A model generated the notes under the pieces. That model searched no databases, was not told where the DNA came from, and saw only the letters and a program-made list of their open reading frames with translations. The position numbers were made by a program, and so were the translations under genes. Of a stretch of DNA of 64,000 nt, positions 24,596 to 37,876 are shown piece by piece (position 1 is the stretch's first letter; the number at the start of each line of letters is the position of its first letter). The stretch is from assembly GCA_028554755.1 (NCBI GenBank), contig JAPTOF010000014.1, positions 7,068,001 through 7,132,000 of the forward strand, written 5' to 3'. Origin of the DNA: Cordia subcordata (lineage: Eukaryota; Streptophyta; Magnoliopsida; Boraginales; Cordiaceae).

Positions 24596-27500
24596 TTAAC
24601 TCGTAAAATTGTCACCTTCCAGCATCCGAAGCACCTGCATATGCAAAAGGCGCAAAAAGTTTATATCCTTTGAAATGATAGAAGGCTTAGAGCAGACCAA
24701 CTTGGTGCAGATATATATTAAAGATAAACTACAGTATGCTCTCCAACACTGTGTGTTAGATCGTGTAATACCCTCCGGCATAAGAGTTGTGATTTTTGCA
24801 ATGGTATATTCTGTTTCTGTAGAAGACTATGAGAGTACAAGTGTGGTACAAATATCAATGTTCATTGGTCAGTCCTGGATCTATGATATCTTCCACCTGT
24901 GGCATTAGCTTGAAAAGTTCTTAGATACTTAACTTCAGTAATAGTTCACATGCGAAAGGCGTTTTTATGGAGACACATTGGTACCCAAATTTCTCAAAGA
25001 AGCCTTTATATTCCCTACCTGAGACATCCGAGGCCTTGAATGGGTGTCCCTTCTGAGACACAAAGAAGCACAATGTAGCATTGTGGAAACCTCCTGTTCT
25101 GAGTAGCAACTCCTAAGTAGTGGGTCGACAAGTTCTGAAATGGCAATCCGTTCCAGCAGAGGACGTGCCTGGACTCCAAATTCAAAGAAGAGAAAAAAGA
25201 TTGCAGAATTAGTACTTGAACCTTTTCTTTGAAAAAAAAAAAAGTTACAGCAGGAGTAAGCACAATGGTGCAGCATCATGGACACTCATAGCCCTTGAAA
25301 GCCGACAGTTTGGTGCAAAACATTTGAAAAGAGATGCAGACAAGAGAAAGTATGTCCATATATAAATGGACATATACAAACAACTTAACAGTTTGTCACT
25401 CGTACCCATTCCGTGAGAAACTGTTGGCCCTTCGGACGGTTCATATCAACAGCTTTCCTTCCAGTTACCAGTTCTACAAGCACTACACCAAAGGCATAGA
25501 CATCAGCCTTTTCAGTGATTTGTCCGCTTTGAGCATATTCTGGAGCCATGTACCTACATAAAGGAAGAACATTTTAACATCCAGAGATAAAATGGCTATA
25601 ATATCAGAAGGTGGTTTTTTTTTTTTTTTACCCAAATGTTCCAATTATTCTTGTCTCCACTCCGACGTCCCCATCTGGTTGCCACCGTGCTAGTCCAAAA
25701 TCTCCAACCTATGTCAAGAGAAATTAGTACAAAAGGTGTATGATAGCAAGCAACTTCAATCCAAGCAAGCTTGGGAAAGCATGGGGTTCATGGATGTGCC
25801 AGAAAAAACAAAGCTCAGCACAGAAAAATACGGTTGTCTAAGCACAGAGAAGATGAGAAAACCTCCTGTTCCCACATTAGGTAATTATCTCTAGAATAAT
25901 AATAGCCATCTTACTGATCCTTATATCTTAAAATGCCTGTTCACTTTTTTTTTTTCCTTTTCTTTTGTGGTCAATAAAATGTCTGTTTGGATGACAATTG
26001 TATTTCTATCTTTTTTCAATAAGCAGCACTTGGCGTATATGGCACCTGAAACGGGGCAAACTTTTTACAAAAGCAAAAATTTTCCTGATCAAGGCTCTCT
26101 TCCTTTCAGAAAGTGTGTAGCACATTGACTATTCTTGAAAAGACACACGGAGAAGAGACATACTAAAGGCTCAAAATCATGAGTGAGGAGAATATTGTTT
26201 GGTCGCATGTCACGATGGACAATGCATCCCACTCTACACTCCTCGTGAAGATATCGCAACCCTCTTGCAGCTCCAACTGCAATCTTTTGACGTGCAGACC
26301 ACTCCAAGGGATCTCGATTACGCCCTGCAGGCCAAAAATTGGATATGAATAGATTGGAAGATAGTTACAACATATAGCCAATAAGAATCCACTACTACAT
26401 CATGTCTCTAACAGCATAATGAAGACCCTTAGAAATTGACATACTACATGTTTCTATTAGTGTTTTGGACTGCCAAAAAAAAAAAAAAGAAATATTTGAT
26501 TATAAGACAAAGTAAGAAGGTAACACAGTAGTATCCATACTAAGTCCAGAAGATGGAGGACAAAGATGTCCACCTAAACCTAAAGACACAGGGAAAAGAG
26601 GCCATAAGCAGCGTAAAAATTGGAACAGAGTAAATGAAGCAGCAGTATATCAATGATGCAAGATAAATCAGTAAGGAAGTCACATAAAGCACAGTTGGTA
26701 TCATAATTGCAGAAAATGGAGAACTAAAAACAGATATGGTAGAGAAGAAAGTACCATAAAGATGAAGATCCAAAGAGCCATTGCAGATATATTCATATAC
26801 CAGTAATCTTCTCTTGTCCTCCACGCAAAATCCATTCAACATTACAACATTACGGTGCTGCGCACAGCTAAGTACTTCAACTTCTGAGCAAAATTCATTG
26901 TCACCCTGTGTACTAGCTAATTTATGTTGCTTGACAGCTATGACACGTCCATCTGGCAAGACTCCACGATGTACAGAACCATATCCACCCTCAGCCAAAA
27001 AATTAGCTTGAGAGAATCCGTCTGTAGCACGTTCAAGCTCCACATAAGTGAACCACCTTAGAGGCTTTCCAAATACTGGGGCTTTGTGCCGACAAACTGA
27101 ACAGAGTGCAGGAGGGTCAAGAGGTGTATGTGTGTTTAAAGACATAATTTCTCTCATATTCTTGCTCAGGTCCACAGCATTCCCATCCTTCACGACTCCG
27201 ACTTCAGGTTCACCATCAGGTTTGGGCAATTTTCCGTGGGAAGACTTAGAGGTGAAGTTCAGAGTTTTGCCATTAGATCTCTGAGAACTTTCCTTCGAAG
27301 TCAGAGTTTCACTGGCAGAACTGAGAATGTCTGCCATCCAACGATAGGAACCACTAGTAGAAGATGAACGCTTTTCACTGTCTGTGTCAGAATCAGATTC
27401 ATAATGGTTGTCATAGCGATCAATCTGCAATAATTTATCCTTTTTTAGGTCCCAATTTATTTCGTGAATGAGAAATGGAGAAGCCCCCAGGTCTAAGCTT

Positions 27501-29170
27501 GAAAGTGAGGATGTCCCAGCATCTGTTGTGGTGAATGATGTATGTTCTGGACTGCTTGCTGGAGTCACATTTGGGACCCTTGTCACATCCCACATGTCAG
27601 AGTCATCTTTCAGACATTTTTCTGGTACCTCTGAACCAGAGAATACTTCACTTTCTAACTCAGATGATCCAATTAGATTCAGACGGAGCACTTTTGGATG
27701 GGATTTCTTCATTACCACTACATTGCATTCCAGCTGTTCCATGCAATATTTGGCCTCCTTCTCCATCTGCCTGACCACCAATAATCAAGGAAAAACATTG
27801 AGATGCATAAAACTAGACCAAATTTGAAGACAAGAAGATAGATCCTTCTTTTGGGATAACCAACTTCATTATATGATTTATATCAGTATCCGACAACGAA
27901 AGAAGAAACTAGACATGCATGATCTTTATTACTTATCCAATACAACCCAGTGTGCTCGAGCATTCTTTGCATCAGCCGCCACCACTCCACATTGTGATGC
28001 AGAAACCACTTTTATCTTCACTTGTATCTTCAAAGAGAGATAGAGGTTAGACAACTCTACTGGTAGAGCAAAAGATGAAAAAAGGAGACAGATCTGCACT
28101 TTACCTTATCCGCATCATAAATATCCTGCAGCTGAATGATCATTTGGGTGCATGAATCTGCAATATAATCTTTCTGATCGAAAATTGTTCCTGCCATTGA
28201 TCTCCAGTGACTAGCTGTACAGTCACTGTTAAATCTTGGCAAACTCCATCGGTTTTTACCTATAGAATATATTTGCATGTATCAGGTTGTATGAAAGCAA
28301 AAACAGGTATATTAAGCGGGGGTGAAAAGAACAAACATCTTGGATTTGGATGAACAACCACGAAAAATGACCCAAAAAAGAAGAAGAAAAAGAAAAAGAA
28401 AAACTGAGTTGGCTAGGCTCCTCATATAAACCTGTTGCAAGTTAATAATAACAACTGAAGGCGCACAGGAGGGGCTGATATCCTTTTCACTTGTTGGAGA
28501 ATCACTAAACTCATTATCAAAATAACTAGCTACCGGCAGTGCATTAATTCAGTCAACCAATTCACAGTTACCAGCAAATATGTCAAGATGTAAACAAACA
28601 GCTTCACGCTGCTAGGACACCTATAACAACTTTTATGCAACCGAGCAAATATGGCTGGGAGATGTAGAGGCCCAAGCCTCCCCACAACCCCAAAACCGTT
28701 ACTGAACTTTATATTATTTCTTTTAAGAATCTTCTAGCAAGGTCCTTCAAAATTATTTATCTTTATAACAGAAAATTGTAGACATTGCTGTGTTTCTGAA
28801 GAACCAGAAGATTAATTCCACCTCTAGAGTATCAAATCTGGATATGAAACTGATAGCTTCAATCAATGAACAATTATGTCAAAATTAGAGGTATAAATTA
28901 GCCTTTCCCTATTTCAATTGTGCACCATGGCCTCAAATATCAATAATTGGCAAAAGATAAACATCTACAAAAGGCAGAAAAAGCGTTACTTGAGCTATGA
29001 GCAGGGATGACCACAAGCAGCTTAACGCAATCCCCGGGCTGCACCACATGAGTCAAAGCCCAAAGCAAAGCGGTTCTTGAAACATCTTTTGAAGCTTTAA
29101 TAGCAACAACCACAACTCTTTTCACCACATCCAAGCTTCTTTCTTTCCCACTCCTCTGCTTCAAATTCAT
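24596..29170 (-). CDS. USP-domain receptor-like cytoplasmic kinase (At5g56790 / SELMODRAFT_444075-like)
   Basis: Nine exons: 29170-28990, 28259-28105, 28027-27933, 27770-26755, 26324-26164, 25708-25632, 25553-25406, 25168-25019 and 24634-24596; all phases join, giving 673 residues. The N-terminal 190 residues resemble a universal-stress-protein fold ([13 protein letters not shown]...[11 protein letters not shown]). A Ser/Asp-rich linker follows, with a CSVCRHKAP cysteine pair at 367 and 370, then a kinase domain. Kinase landmarks: glycine loop LAEGGYGSV (402-410, first Gly replaced by Ala), K424 in IAVK, HRD with D521, DFG with D539, and APE at 565-567. There is no signal peptide or membrane segment, so it should be cytoplasmic. 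Homologues are often labelled inactive kinase, yet the Lys and both Asp are present, so activity is possible. The protein ends soon after the last helix ([11 protein letters not shown]). Substrate and pathway are unknown. Confidence 0.9.
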
Positions 29171-29214
29171 CTCAACTTAGCATAAAAACCTCAAACCCCC
29201 CAACAAAAGCCAAA

Positions 29215-29393
29215 GTCAACACCTTCTACAAACTCCACATGACAAAAATTCCACAACCCCTTTTCAGCAATTTCAATTTTCTTAACTAAAAGATGCCAAC
29301 TTAGCAAAGTCAACACCTTCTGCAACTGCACATGACAAAAATTTCACAACCCCTTTTCTGCAACTCACAATTTATCTTAACTAAAAGATGCCA
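29215..29393. repeat. Tandem duplication in the kinase 5' flank
   Basis: Two units of about 90 bp (29215-29305 and 29308-29393) share TCAACACCTTCT, CACATGACAAAAATT, CACAACCCCTTTTC and TTAACTAAAAGATGCCA. They start about 45 bp upstream of the kinase ATG, so they lie in its 5' UTR or core promoter. Confidence 0.85.
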
Positions 29394-31679
29394 TTCTTGA
29401 AAGTAGAACCCATAATGCAAACTTTTTCAAACTTCCACATAGTCAACAGGACTGTAAACAGCTAAATGCCACTATTGATCCAAATTAAAAGTGGTCAAAA
29501 AAGACTAAAGATCAAGATTTTACAGTAACTGAAACCAGCTTCTAGGCAGCAAAGCAATCATGCAGAAAGTGTGACCAAAAATGCAAGACAAAACTGATTT
29601 CAAGCAAATGAAAAAAATAAAAAGGCATACCACAACAGCAAAATGTCAGCCAAAAGCCTGCGCTAGCAGCCAATTTTTGTTCACTTAATTCTACAATGTG
29701 GGGTTAGATTTATTCAAATGTTTAACTAACACAGCCAAAAATACAAGCAAATCAAGATAAAAGTATCAAGAATTGAGGTGAAGAAAGTGATGGGTACGCG
29801 AAGGACAAATTGTTTAAGCCCACATGGCACGTGACGACAACATAGATTTGGCAATCAATGGAAGCTTTTTTAAACTTCTCAGTCTAATTTTAATCATGAT
29901 TTCTCTAAGCTTTTTGTGTTGATTGATTAATTATTGATGTGAGACAGATTTCAAGCAAACGTGTCAGTCCAAGAATTCAATTGGTGATTTCTTGTTCAGT
30001 TCAAAGATTATTGTCAATATCTTTCCTTTTGGTATATATATGACATGCAATGATAGATTTAGAATTTTTTTTTTTTTTTTGGATAAAGCTGATATATGCA
30101 ACACAATTTTAAGATTATGGGAATGCCAATTAATTTGTCGAATTAAAAAGTAAATCATATGTTAAAAAAAGGTTTTAAGATTTTTGGGAGTTTTCAGTTC
30201 TATGTACACGTTGACCCCTATGTACATCCCCTACTGGTGTCTCATCCAAAAAATAAAAAAATTATTATGTGCCCTTAAAGAATAATAGTAATGCCTAATT
30301 GCCAATTGTGGTGGTATTATAACATTTTTTCTGGCGGCAGACTTAATTGATCCACGTGATGGGTCATGCTTATTTCAATTATTATCAAAGACATCCCCCT
30401 CATTTGAAAGATTGGTGAAATTTTTATGTTGTATCTTTCCGTACTGGTTACGTGATTTTATCATATTCTTTGTCATGTTAATTGCGTGTTAAATTAGAGT
30501 CGTATTCATTTGTATATGATGTCTTTCTTCGTTGGATACTAATATTGATGTTCATATAAATTTTTAGCTTGTTTTTGAATTAGGGCTAAAAAAAAAAAAG
30601 CAAGAGAGGGGGGAAAAGAAAGGGCAGTGAATATTACGACCGAAAATATGACAATAAATGTTGTCTGTAGCTTGAAAAAACTTACTTGAGGATTAATGTT
30701 CCTGATACTCTATTACCTTAGAATCTTTTTATAATTTGAAGAAAATTAAATTGATAATACGGCACTAATATATATTGAAAATTAATTTTAGAATATCTTT
30801 TACCGAAGACACTAACTATTTTGAATGATACTCCTGTATAATAAATTTAAATAAATACAAAAAAAAACATATAATTTTTTAATCAAGAGTAATGATTTGT
30901 AGACGACACTCTGGACATGAAATATCTAATCACATGGATTGCTGTAAACCAAAGTTCGGTCACAACATCAACCACCAAGACTTTGGATCGTATGTTTTTG
31001 GCTTCATGTGGATGTTTTTTTAAGATAGGAATTGAAAGTGACTACTTTTAATTACTTTCGATTTTCTTCGTCTAATGCAATATTGCGTGGTTGTTCCAAT
31101 ATATTTTATAATAAATTATATTTGAGAATATGTCATTATCGGTACATTGCTTATCCAATTTGTGCATCAGTCCAAATTATATTAAAATAAATAAATAAAA
31201 TTCTAAATACGTCATTGTATATGGTTAAATAATCAATCGTACAATAATAAAATATAAATTGTGTGATCTCTTTACTACACGAATGGCGACTCTATATGGG
31301 ATGGAACCACGGGAAATTGGCTCCAGAAAATAAAGATTAAATGGAGAAATAATTAATTTAATTTAATTTCATTAATTGTTATCCCAAGATTCTTAAGCAC
31401 GAGATAAGGGTAAGTGCAAACTATAATTCACCTAGATAAACTTAATGAAAACCAATGAGCATGAATTATCTCAGTAGCATAAATTATTCTCAATTGCGTT
31501 AAGTAATTAGCTTAGATAATTAATTTAAACTCAAGGACATAGATTATAGAAATTTTTTCACTTAACCCTCTTAATGTAAATAAATAGTCACTTAACTCTA
31601 TCAACTAATAGTCAAACTTATTAGAGTTAACTTCCTTACTTAAATTTCTTATTTGTCCCTAAAATTTTATTTGATAGAA
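29394..31679. other. Gene-free stretch upstream of the kinase
   Basis: Includes the kinase promoter at its left end. Beyond 29.9 kb the sequence is AT-rich with no exon candidates on either strand. Confidence 0.55.
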
Positions 31680-32014
31680 TCTATACTATATAATAAAGCA
31701 AAATAAATTATAATTTTATGCTGCCAAGTGGCACTCTATATGACAAACTTTCCATAATTACTTATCAATTAATTAAATATGTCCATTCTTAGATCATTTT
31801 TTTGTTTTTCATCATTTATTTAGTTTCATTCCTGTATTAAATATTTTAATTTAATTAATATTATGCTATTTCTTTATATATATCATTATTGTTTTATTAG
31901 TTCCATAGTATATAATTGTTTTAATAACTATTTAGTAAGATGCAAAAACTCTATAACTTTAATATATCCAATCACGTATCTTGCTTCCCGTGCGTTGTAC
32001 GGGTGTCACACTAG
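31680..32014 (+). mobile_element. Non-autonomous Helitron, copy 1
   Basis: Begins TCTATACTATATAATAAAGC and ends in a GC-rich hairpin CCCGTGCGTTGTACGGG followed by TGTCACACTAG. The host bases are A before and T after, as expected for Helitron insertion between A and T. A second copy lies inverted at 58963-59302 and aligns over nearly its whole length. The 335-bp element has no coding capacity; the 84-codon frame across its right end is not a gene. Confidence 0.85.
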
Positions 32015-33287
32015 TAAATCTATATTAGTAAAACAAACCCAAAAAGAGCACAACTCTTGGCTGCTGCAAAATTCCTACCAAAATCTTTACATCCTCGTCC
32101 CAATTCGCTTTCAATAAATTGTTACATGATTAATACTTAAAATCTAAGGATTCTAAAATAAGGATTGATGATTTGATGTATGAAACTTTTTATTATGAAC
32201 AAAGTAGAAAAAGGGTTAAATTTTTCTTTTTTTCTTTTTCATCATATATTTATTGCTATTACGAGATATGTAAAATATTAAGATACTACCATAGTCATAT
32301 GTGATTTTTTTATTTTCTGGCACAACCATAGCTTGTCATGTATTTGAATATACAGTGGGATATGTATGTGTTGTATAAGGCCAGAGAAGAATAGGGCATA
32401 GGGCAAGGGTTAGATAAGATCAGACGTTAGTTTTTTTTTCCTTTTTTGGGTTTGAAACACATCCCGTTAGATAACATGAAATTACATTAAAAAAAAAATA
32501 CGGGAACCATCATTCAATTTCAAAACACTTTAACCAGCTCCTACACTTGGAAAGGAGACTCTGTCGAGTCTTTTTTGCAAAATTTTCCCAAGTTGCAAAG
32601 GGACAGCTTTTCTTTTGCTTTAAGTGAGCTTCCTGTGGAGTGGCCGAGGAAGTGTGAAGAGGTGAAATGTCAAAGAAACATTTTTTTTTTAACGAACCCC
32701 CAACTCGCCTCCGCGATGGAATTTGAATTTAAGACCTCACATCAAAAGAGATAGTTAGTACCTTCTAATTTCTAAAAAAACTTATTTATATACAACACTC
32801 ATAAAATGCAAGTCAACTTTAACGGATTTGGCTGTTAGGTAATAGAGTAAAGTAGATATTTATTTACCTGAGGGGGAAGTGTCACTAATCCAATACATTA
32901 ATAAGAGAATTAAGCGGGAAACTCCCTAAATTATATCTTTAGCGACATAGTGAATTAAACAATTAATTAATCTAGGGTTAAAATTATCTATATTTGTATC
33001 CATAAGAATCTATTGCAATATGGGTGGATGAGGGAGCATCTCAAGTGAATCAGCTACTCGAATGAGTGATTATCAGAGTTCAAATCTCATTAAGAGTAAT
33101 GGTTAGAAAAGAAAATGTTATGTAGCAAAACTATGATTATTGAATAACGAAAAATAGCTAGAAGCATATAAATGATTAATAAAATTAATGACATGAACAA
33201 TTAATACAAATTCTATAAATCCAAAATTCCAAAATACGAGTAAAATAAATCCCTTATTACTATTCCTAAATCACTTTATGCGTAAAA
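32015..33287. other. Gene-free stretch
   Basis: AT-rich, with poly-T tracts near 32430 and 32680. No exon-like frame or clear element ends seen. Confidence 0.5.
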
Positions 33288-34724
33288 TGTCACGCCCCCA
33301 AATTTACATTATAAATATTTGAGAAGTGAGACCGCTGCGTACCTAGAAAGGAAACCCTACCTAAGCCTACAGCACTTCAATCAATTCAAATTCACAACTA
33401 AAAGCTAATGATAACCTCGGCAAAAGATTACAATTCATAAATCTCCAAATTTACAAAATATTGTCAATTCCAAAATACTAAAAAAAAAAAAGGGTTAAAT
33501 CTTATCTCAAAAGGAGTTTTAAAAATCAAATGAAAGCTAAACTTATATTTTCTTATCGAAAAGCTACGCAAGGCTCTTCTCCTAAAAGACTATTTCTCCT
33601 TTTCTGCAAAATACATTGGTCAAAAAGAATGAATATATAACTTAATAAGAGGGTCCTTCCCTATAAAATAGTTTGGGACCTTATAATAATAATGATTTTC
33701 AAATATCAAAATAAGTTACATAATGCATAAAAAAGAACAAATAATAGGTTACGTGCAATATATTAATTGTTTAAAATGAGACAAAACGTACAAAATTGCA
33801 ACACAAACTAATTTTTTGTCAGAATACAAGTTAGGCTGTGATCATGACATAGCAATATGAAAAGTGGTTCATTTTGCCCAACCACCAAAGGCGAGTAGGA
33901 TATCCTTAATAAGTAATGCACTACACGATACATTAACAAAGACGGTGTAAAATCCCCACCGATTCAAAGGTCACAATAACAGAATAATTGCCAATTAGAT
34001 TCACAGTCTATATGCGATACCGAAATATTATAAACCTAAAACTTTCAAAATCTTCCTCTATTGAGTTCAAAATCACAATTTGACTTACAAATAATAGCTT
34101 TCAAATGCACTTTCTCAATAACTTTGTTCCCACTTTTATTTCGAGAACATTCAATGGAAAAATAATATAAAATGGATTTACTTTACAAATATACGTCTTT
34201 ACCAAGAGTTTTTACAATAGTTTTAAGCAAAAATTTCGAAATACAATTGAAGCAATTCTAAAAGTAATTTAGTAAACATAAATACATATACACAATGTTT
34301 CTATTAAAAGGGGAAGTCCCAACTTACTTATAAAGAAGGTTACCAAAATCAGACCCTCAAACGAGATAAACCAACCATTGCGATGATTCTAGGATACTCT
34401 TGCTCAATGATCACTACCTAAATTATGATAGCTTTTTTCTTCCCCAACATCTTGTTCTTATAATAAAGGTGAATATTTAGATAGACTAGAAAAGGTTTGT
34501 AACGTTTTAACAATAATTAGGCCACTAAGTAAGCCACTAACCCAATGGTTACAAAATTTTAGGATTTCCCATATTCAATTCCCAAGAAAATATTTCTTAA
34601 TTAAATAAGTCATACACTTCATATACCCACTACCTTCAACCTTAAATTAATATATGTAAGTTACAACTCTTCGAATTCTAACTCTACCATTTATTTTTTT
34701 TATAGAAAATTATGGGGTATTACA
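33288..34724. mobile_element. Probable solo LTR, about 1.4 kb
   Basis: Starts TGTCACGCCCCC and ends GGGGTATTACA, which are imperfect inverted ends of the TGT...ACA type seen in plant LTR-retrotransposons. Flanking 5-mers are TAAAA (33283-33287) and TAAAG (34725-34729), one mismatch. No second LTR or internal domain is nearby. The call rests on ends and flanks only. Confidence 0.55.
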
Positions 34725-34863
34725 TAAAGAACATAGCATCTAGTTTTAGAGTAAATTTGAAGGAAGCTCTCTTTAGCCTCGCATTTGTAAGTTATTCTTG
34801 GAGGCTATAGTTTACATATTTGTTGTGAGAGGAATAAAAGGATACACCAACAAGAGAGACTAA

Positions 34864-35410
34864 GGCCAACTCCAATAGCATTCTTATTTTTTTCCTATAC
34901 TTTGGAGATTTGCAGCATTTCTTTTCATGTAGATATTCTTTATTTTAGTTTTACTCCAACAGTTTTTTTACATTTAATTAAACTCTTATTTCAAAAAATT
35001 ATTTTTTTATGATTTCCATTATAATTTTTATCGTTTCTACTTGAAGTTGGAAAACCTATTCCTTGGATTGAGCTAAGAAATGAGTTTTCCAACTTTTTCT
35101 TGAAAAACTCATTTCAGAAGAATGATCTTTCCAACTTTAATTTATTGTACCAAATTAAAGAATGTGAATGAAAAGCTAGAAAGACCATTCATTTTCAGGC
35201 GATTCCAAAATACCAAACAACCCCTAATATTATTTAAGGGAATGAGTTTACTATTCCTAAGTGTAGAGTCATTCAAAATCAATTTAAAAGATGAGTTAAA
35301 CATCTCCACGTGTAGGAATAATTATAGGTAATTTGTTGGAGTACCTTTTCCCTAAATACTACCCTACATGTGGAGAAGAAGAGAATTTGGGAAAGGTGTT
35401 GGAGTTACTC
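34864..35410. mobile_element. MITE-like element related to 14510-14909
   Basis: Ends GGCCAACTCCAATAGC and, reverse complemented from the right, GAGTAACTCCAACACC are similar to each other and to the ends of the MITE at 14510. An inner hairpin at 35078-35116 pairs GAAATGAGTTTT with AAAACTCATTTC. The flanks do not give a clean duplication, so the exact borders are uncertain. Confidence 0.45.
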
Positions 35411-35411
35411 T

Positions 35412-36776
35412 TATAAAGAATAATAACTATTCTATTTGATCACCACTATTAGAGCAAAGACAACTAGCTATAAAATTAAGAACAATCATACTATTAGACT
35501 TTTTTTTTTGCAGGAAATGGAAAATCGAAGTTAACTTGGTTGTCTGGGTGGTTTTAGTAGAGGGATTCTGCAAATTGGGGTATTTTGCTAATTGCACTAT
35601 AAATTTTCATTATCAATATAGAAGTCTTTTGTTGATTTAGCCAAAAAAAAAAAAAAAGAAAAGCAAAGAAAGGAGCCACGAAATATAACACATGCGGCAA
35701 TTAATCATCTGGCCCAGCTTTGCTTTTCTGATTTGATGCTGATGTCTTTTATGGGGGGCAAAAAAACCTGGGCCATACGTCTAATTGCTGCTCCATACTT
35801 TGTGCAGTGTTTATCTTTTCCTTTGTTGCTCATGTCTTTTAAAGAGGAAATTTTTATATATGTACATAAACAAATATCTTTTTTAAGTTGTTATCTTTAA
35901 GTTAAGAATATCTAAAATTTATTAAGTTATTGTTGAATTTAAGATATTTAATAATTATTTTAAGGAGTGTTTAGAAAAACTATCACATATGATTGGAAAT
36001 TAAAAAGAAAAGTCACATAGAATTTAAAATAAAAAAATTCTACATAAATAGAAATTAACACTGTTAGTTAAATATTAAACATCAATATAAATATAAAATA
36101 ATTAACTAAATCAAAATCAAGTAATAACCATGATGGTAACAATATAACATGTAACATCAAGGTTGGGGGTGTAATTCAATGGTCAAAATTGTTAAGGTGA
36201 GTATTCAGTTTAACCAAACTCAAATTGAAATCGAACTTTTATAATTGAATTTCTGAATTTTTAGAAATTAATAATCGAAACCTAACTGAACTAAATTAAT
36301 AACCATAATCCAATAACTTTACTCAAAGGTAGAAGGCCAAAAGTGTCATCTTACATCTACCAAAAATGACAAAAGAAAAGACTCATCTTAAAGGCCAGAA
36401 GCATATTAATTCTCATTATTTTACTTATCCTTTATTAGGTTATATATGAATGGCTCACTTGGGTGTCTTTTTTTCAAAATATTTGTTTTTATTTTCAAAA
36501 AAAATATTTTTTAATAAGTTAAAACTTTTAATATAGAAGTTCTAGCTTTTTTGAGATCTAATTCAAACGCTTATTTTATATATATATATATTTATATATA
36601 TATATATTTATATATATATATATATATCTCCAAAAAATAGAGCAACATTTCATGAAAAAAAGAAAAAACTATCCAAAGAAATTCTTAGTTATATCAATTA
36701 TTATTGTAATTTAATATGAATATTCTTAAAGTACTAAAAATTAATCTCATAATATTTATAAAATATTTAAACTAAT
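35412..36776. other. Gene-free stretch
   Basis: AT-rich with a long TA/TTTA microsatellite at 36577-36628. No exon candidates. Confidence 0.55.
36577..36628. repeat. TA microsatellite with TTTA interruptions
   Basis: Three TA runs separated by two TTTA steps. Confidence 0.9.
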
Positions 36777-36782
36777 CTATCT

Positions 36783-36783
36783 A

Positions 36784-36820
<37 letters not shown>

Positions 36821-36836
36821 TGTTCTACAATATAAC
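36783..36836 (+). mobile_element. Helitron-like 5' terminus
   Basis: TCTATCTATACTATATATA... leading into ATAAAGTTGTTCTAC. The same TATATATAAAGTTGTTCTAC occurs at 37314-37336 after TCTATACTATACTATA, and the opening resembles the 5' end of the Helitron at 31680. No matching 3' end could be fixed, so only the terminus is called. Confidence 0.35.
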
Positions 36837-37219
36837 ATATGAGCTCTATGGTTGCCACATCAGCTTTCTTGACCTCTAATTATATGACATGTCACATGTA
36901 TAAAGCCCCACTAACAAGCCATATCATATCACATTTTGATACATCACTTTTAATTTATGAGCTTAAAAAATTATTAATGACTACTTTTAATCACCTTTAA
37001 TTTATGAGCTTAAATATTTTTAGTGACTACTTTTAACTGCACAGATATATTTTTAGTTACAAACCCCCATTCCCTTTTTCTTTTGAGATTTTTTCTTTAC
37101 TAAATTTTCTCTATCAGAATTTAAATTTAAATGAGAATAACATAAAATATAATAGAATTTGAAATTTGTGGAATTATGAATTAAAATATTTTTTATACAT
37201 GTTTATCTACATAATCAAT

Positions 37220-37254
<35 letters not shown>

Positions 37255-37264
37255 CACACACACA
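37220..37264. repeat. (CA)n(TA)n(CA)n microsatellite
   Basis: Compound CA, TA and CA run. Confidence 0.9.
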
Positions 37265-37305
37265 TGCAATTTTACCTCAAAGCTTTAAAAGCTAACACAT
37301 ATATC

Positions 37306-37336
37306 TATACTATACTATATATATAAAGTTGTTCTA
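37306..37336 (+). mobile_element. Helitron-like 5' terminus, second copy
   Basis: TCTATACTATACTATATATA followed by AAAGTTGTTCTAC, the same junction as at 36783-36836; the sequences differ beyond it. Confidence 0.35.
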
Positions 37337-37374
37337 CTGGCCAATTTTTGAACTCTCTCCATGATATATCAGGC

Positions 37375-37482
37375 TTTTTATCTCTAACAGCATGCCACAT
37401 CACTTGCATTTTTTTATCTCTAACAGCATGCCACATCACTTGCATTTTTTTATCTCTAATAGCATGCCATATTACTTGCATA
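37375..37482. repeat. Three 36-bp tandem repeats
   Basis: Three units of TTTTTATCTCTAACAGCATG followed by CCACATCACTTGCA; the first two match and the third has a few changes. Confidence 0.9.
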
Positions 37483-37650
37483 TGAACAATATGTCACCTT
37501 CAAAATGCCTCCTATTTTGCCATATCATCTTCCCTTTATAAGGTTAAAAAATATAGGAATAATTTATAGTAAAATAAACTAATAATCAATTTTTTAAATC
37601 TAATTATAACTATACGTTTATAACAAATTAATAATAAAATTATAAAGCTA

Positions 37651-37666
37651 ATACACACACACACAA

Positions 37667-37691
<25 letters not shown>
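37651..37691. repeat. (CA)n(TA)n microsatellite
   Basis: Short CA run followed by TA run. Confidence 0.9.
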
Positions 37692-37697
<6 letters not shown>

Positions 37698-37876
37698 CTA
37701 TAAATAATCATTTTAATCTTAAAATTATTAATTTTCAAGAAGTAAACTATGTCACCGGTGCCTAATGTTGCCATTCTCCAAAAGAAGTCCTTAATGTTTT
37801 AACATGCTCAAATTATGTTTCCATTTTTCAAAAATAAGTGCTTAATGTTTAACATGTTCAAATTAATCTACAATAT

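Noticed and set aside
28041..28080. tRNA-like words (CTGGTAGAGCA)
   Set aside because: No complete cloverleaf or T-loop motif in the right place; it lies within a kinase intron.
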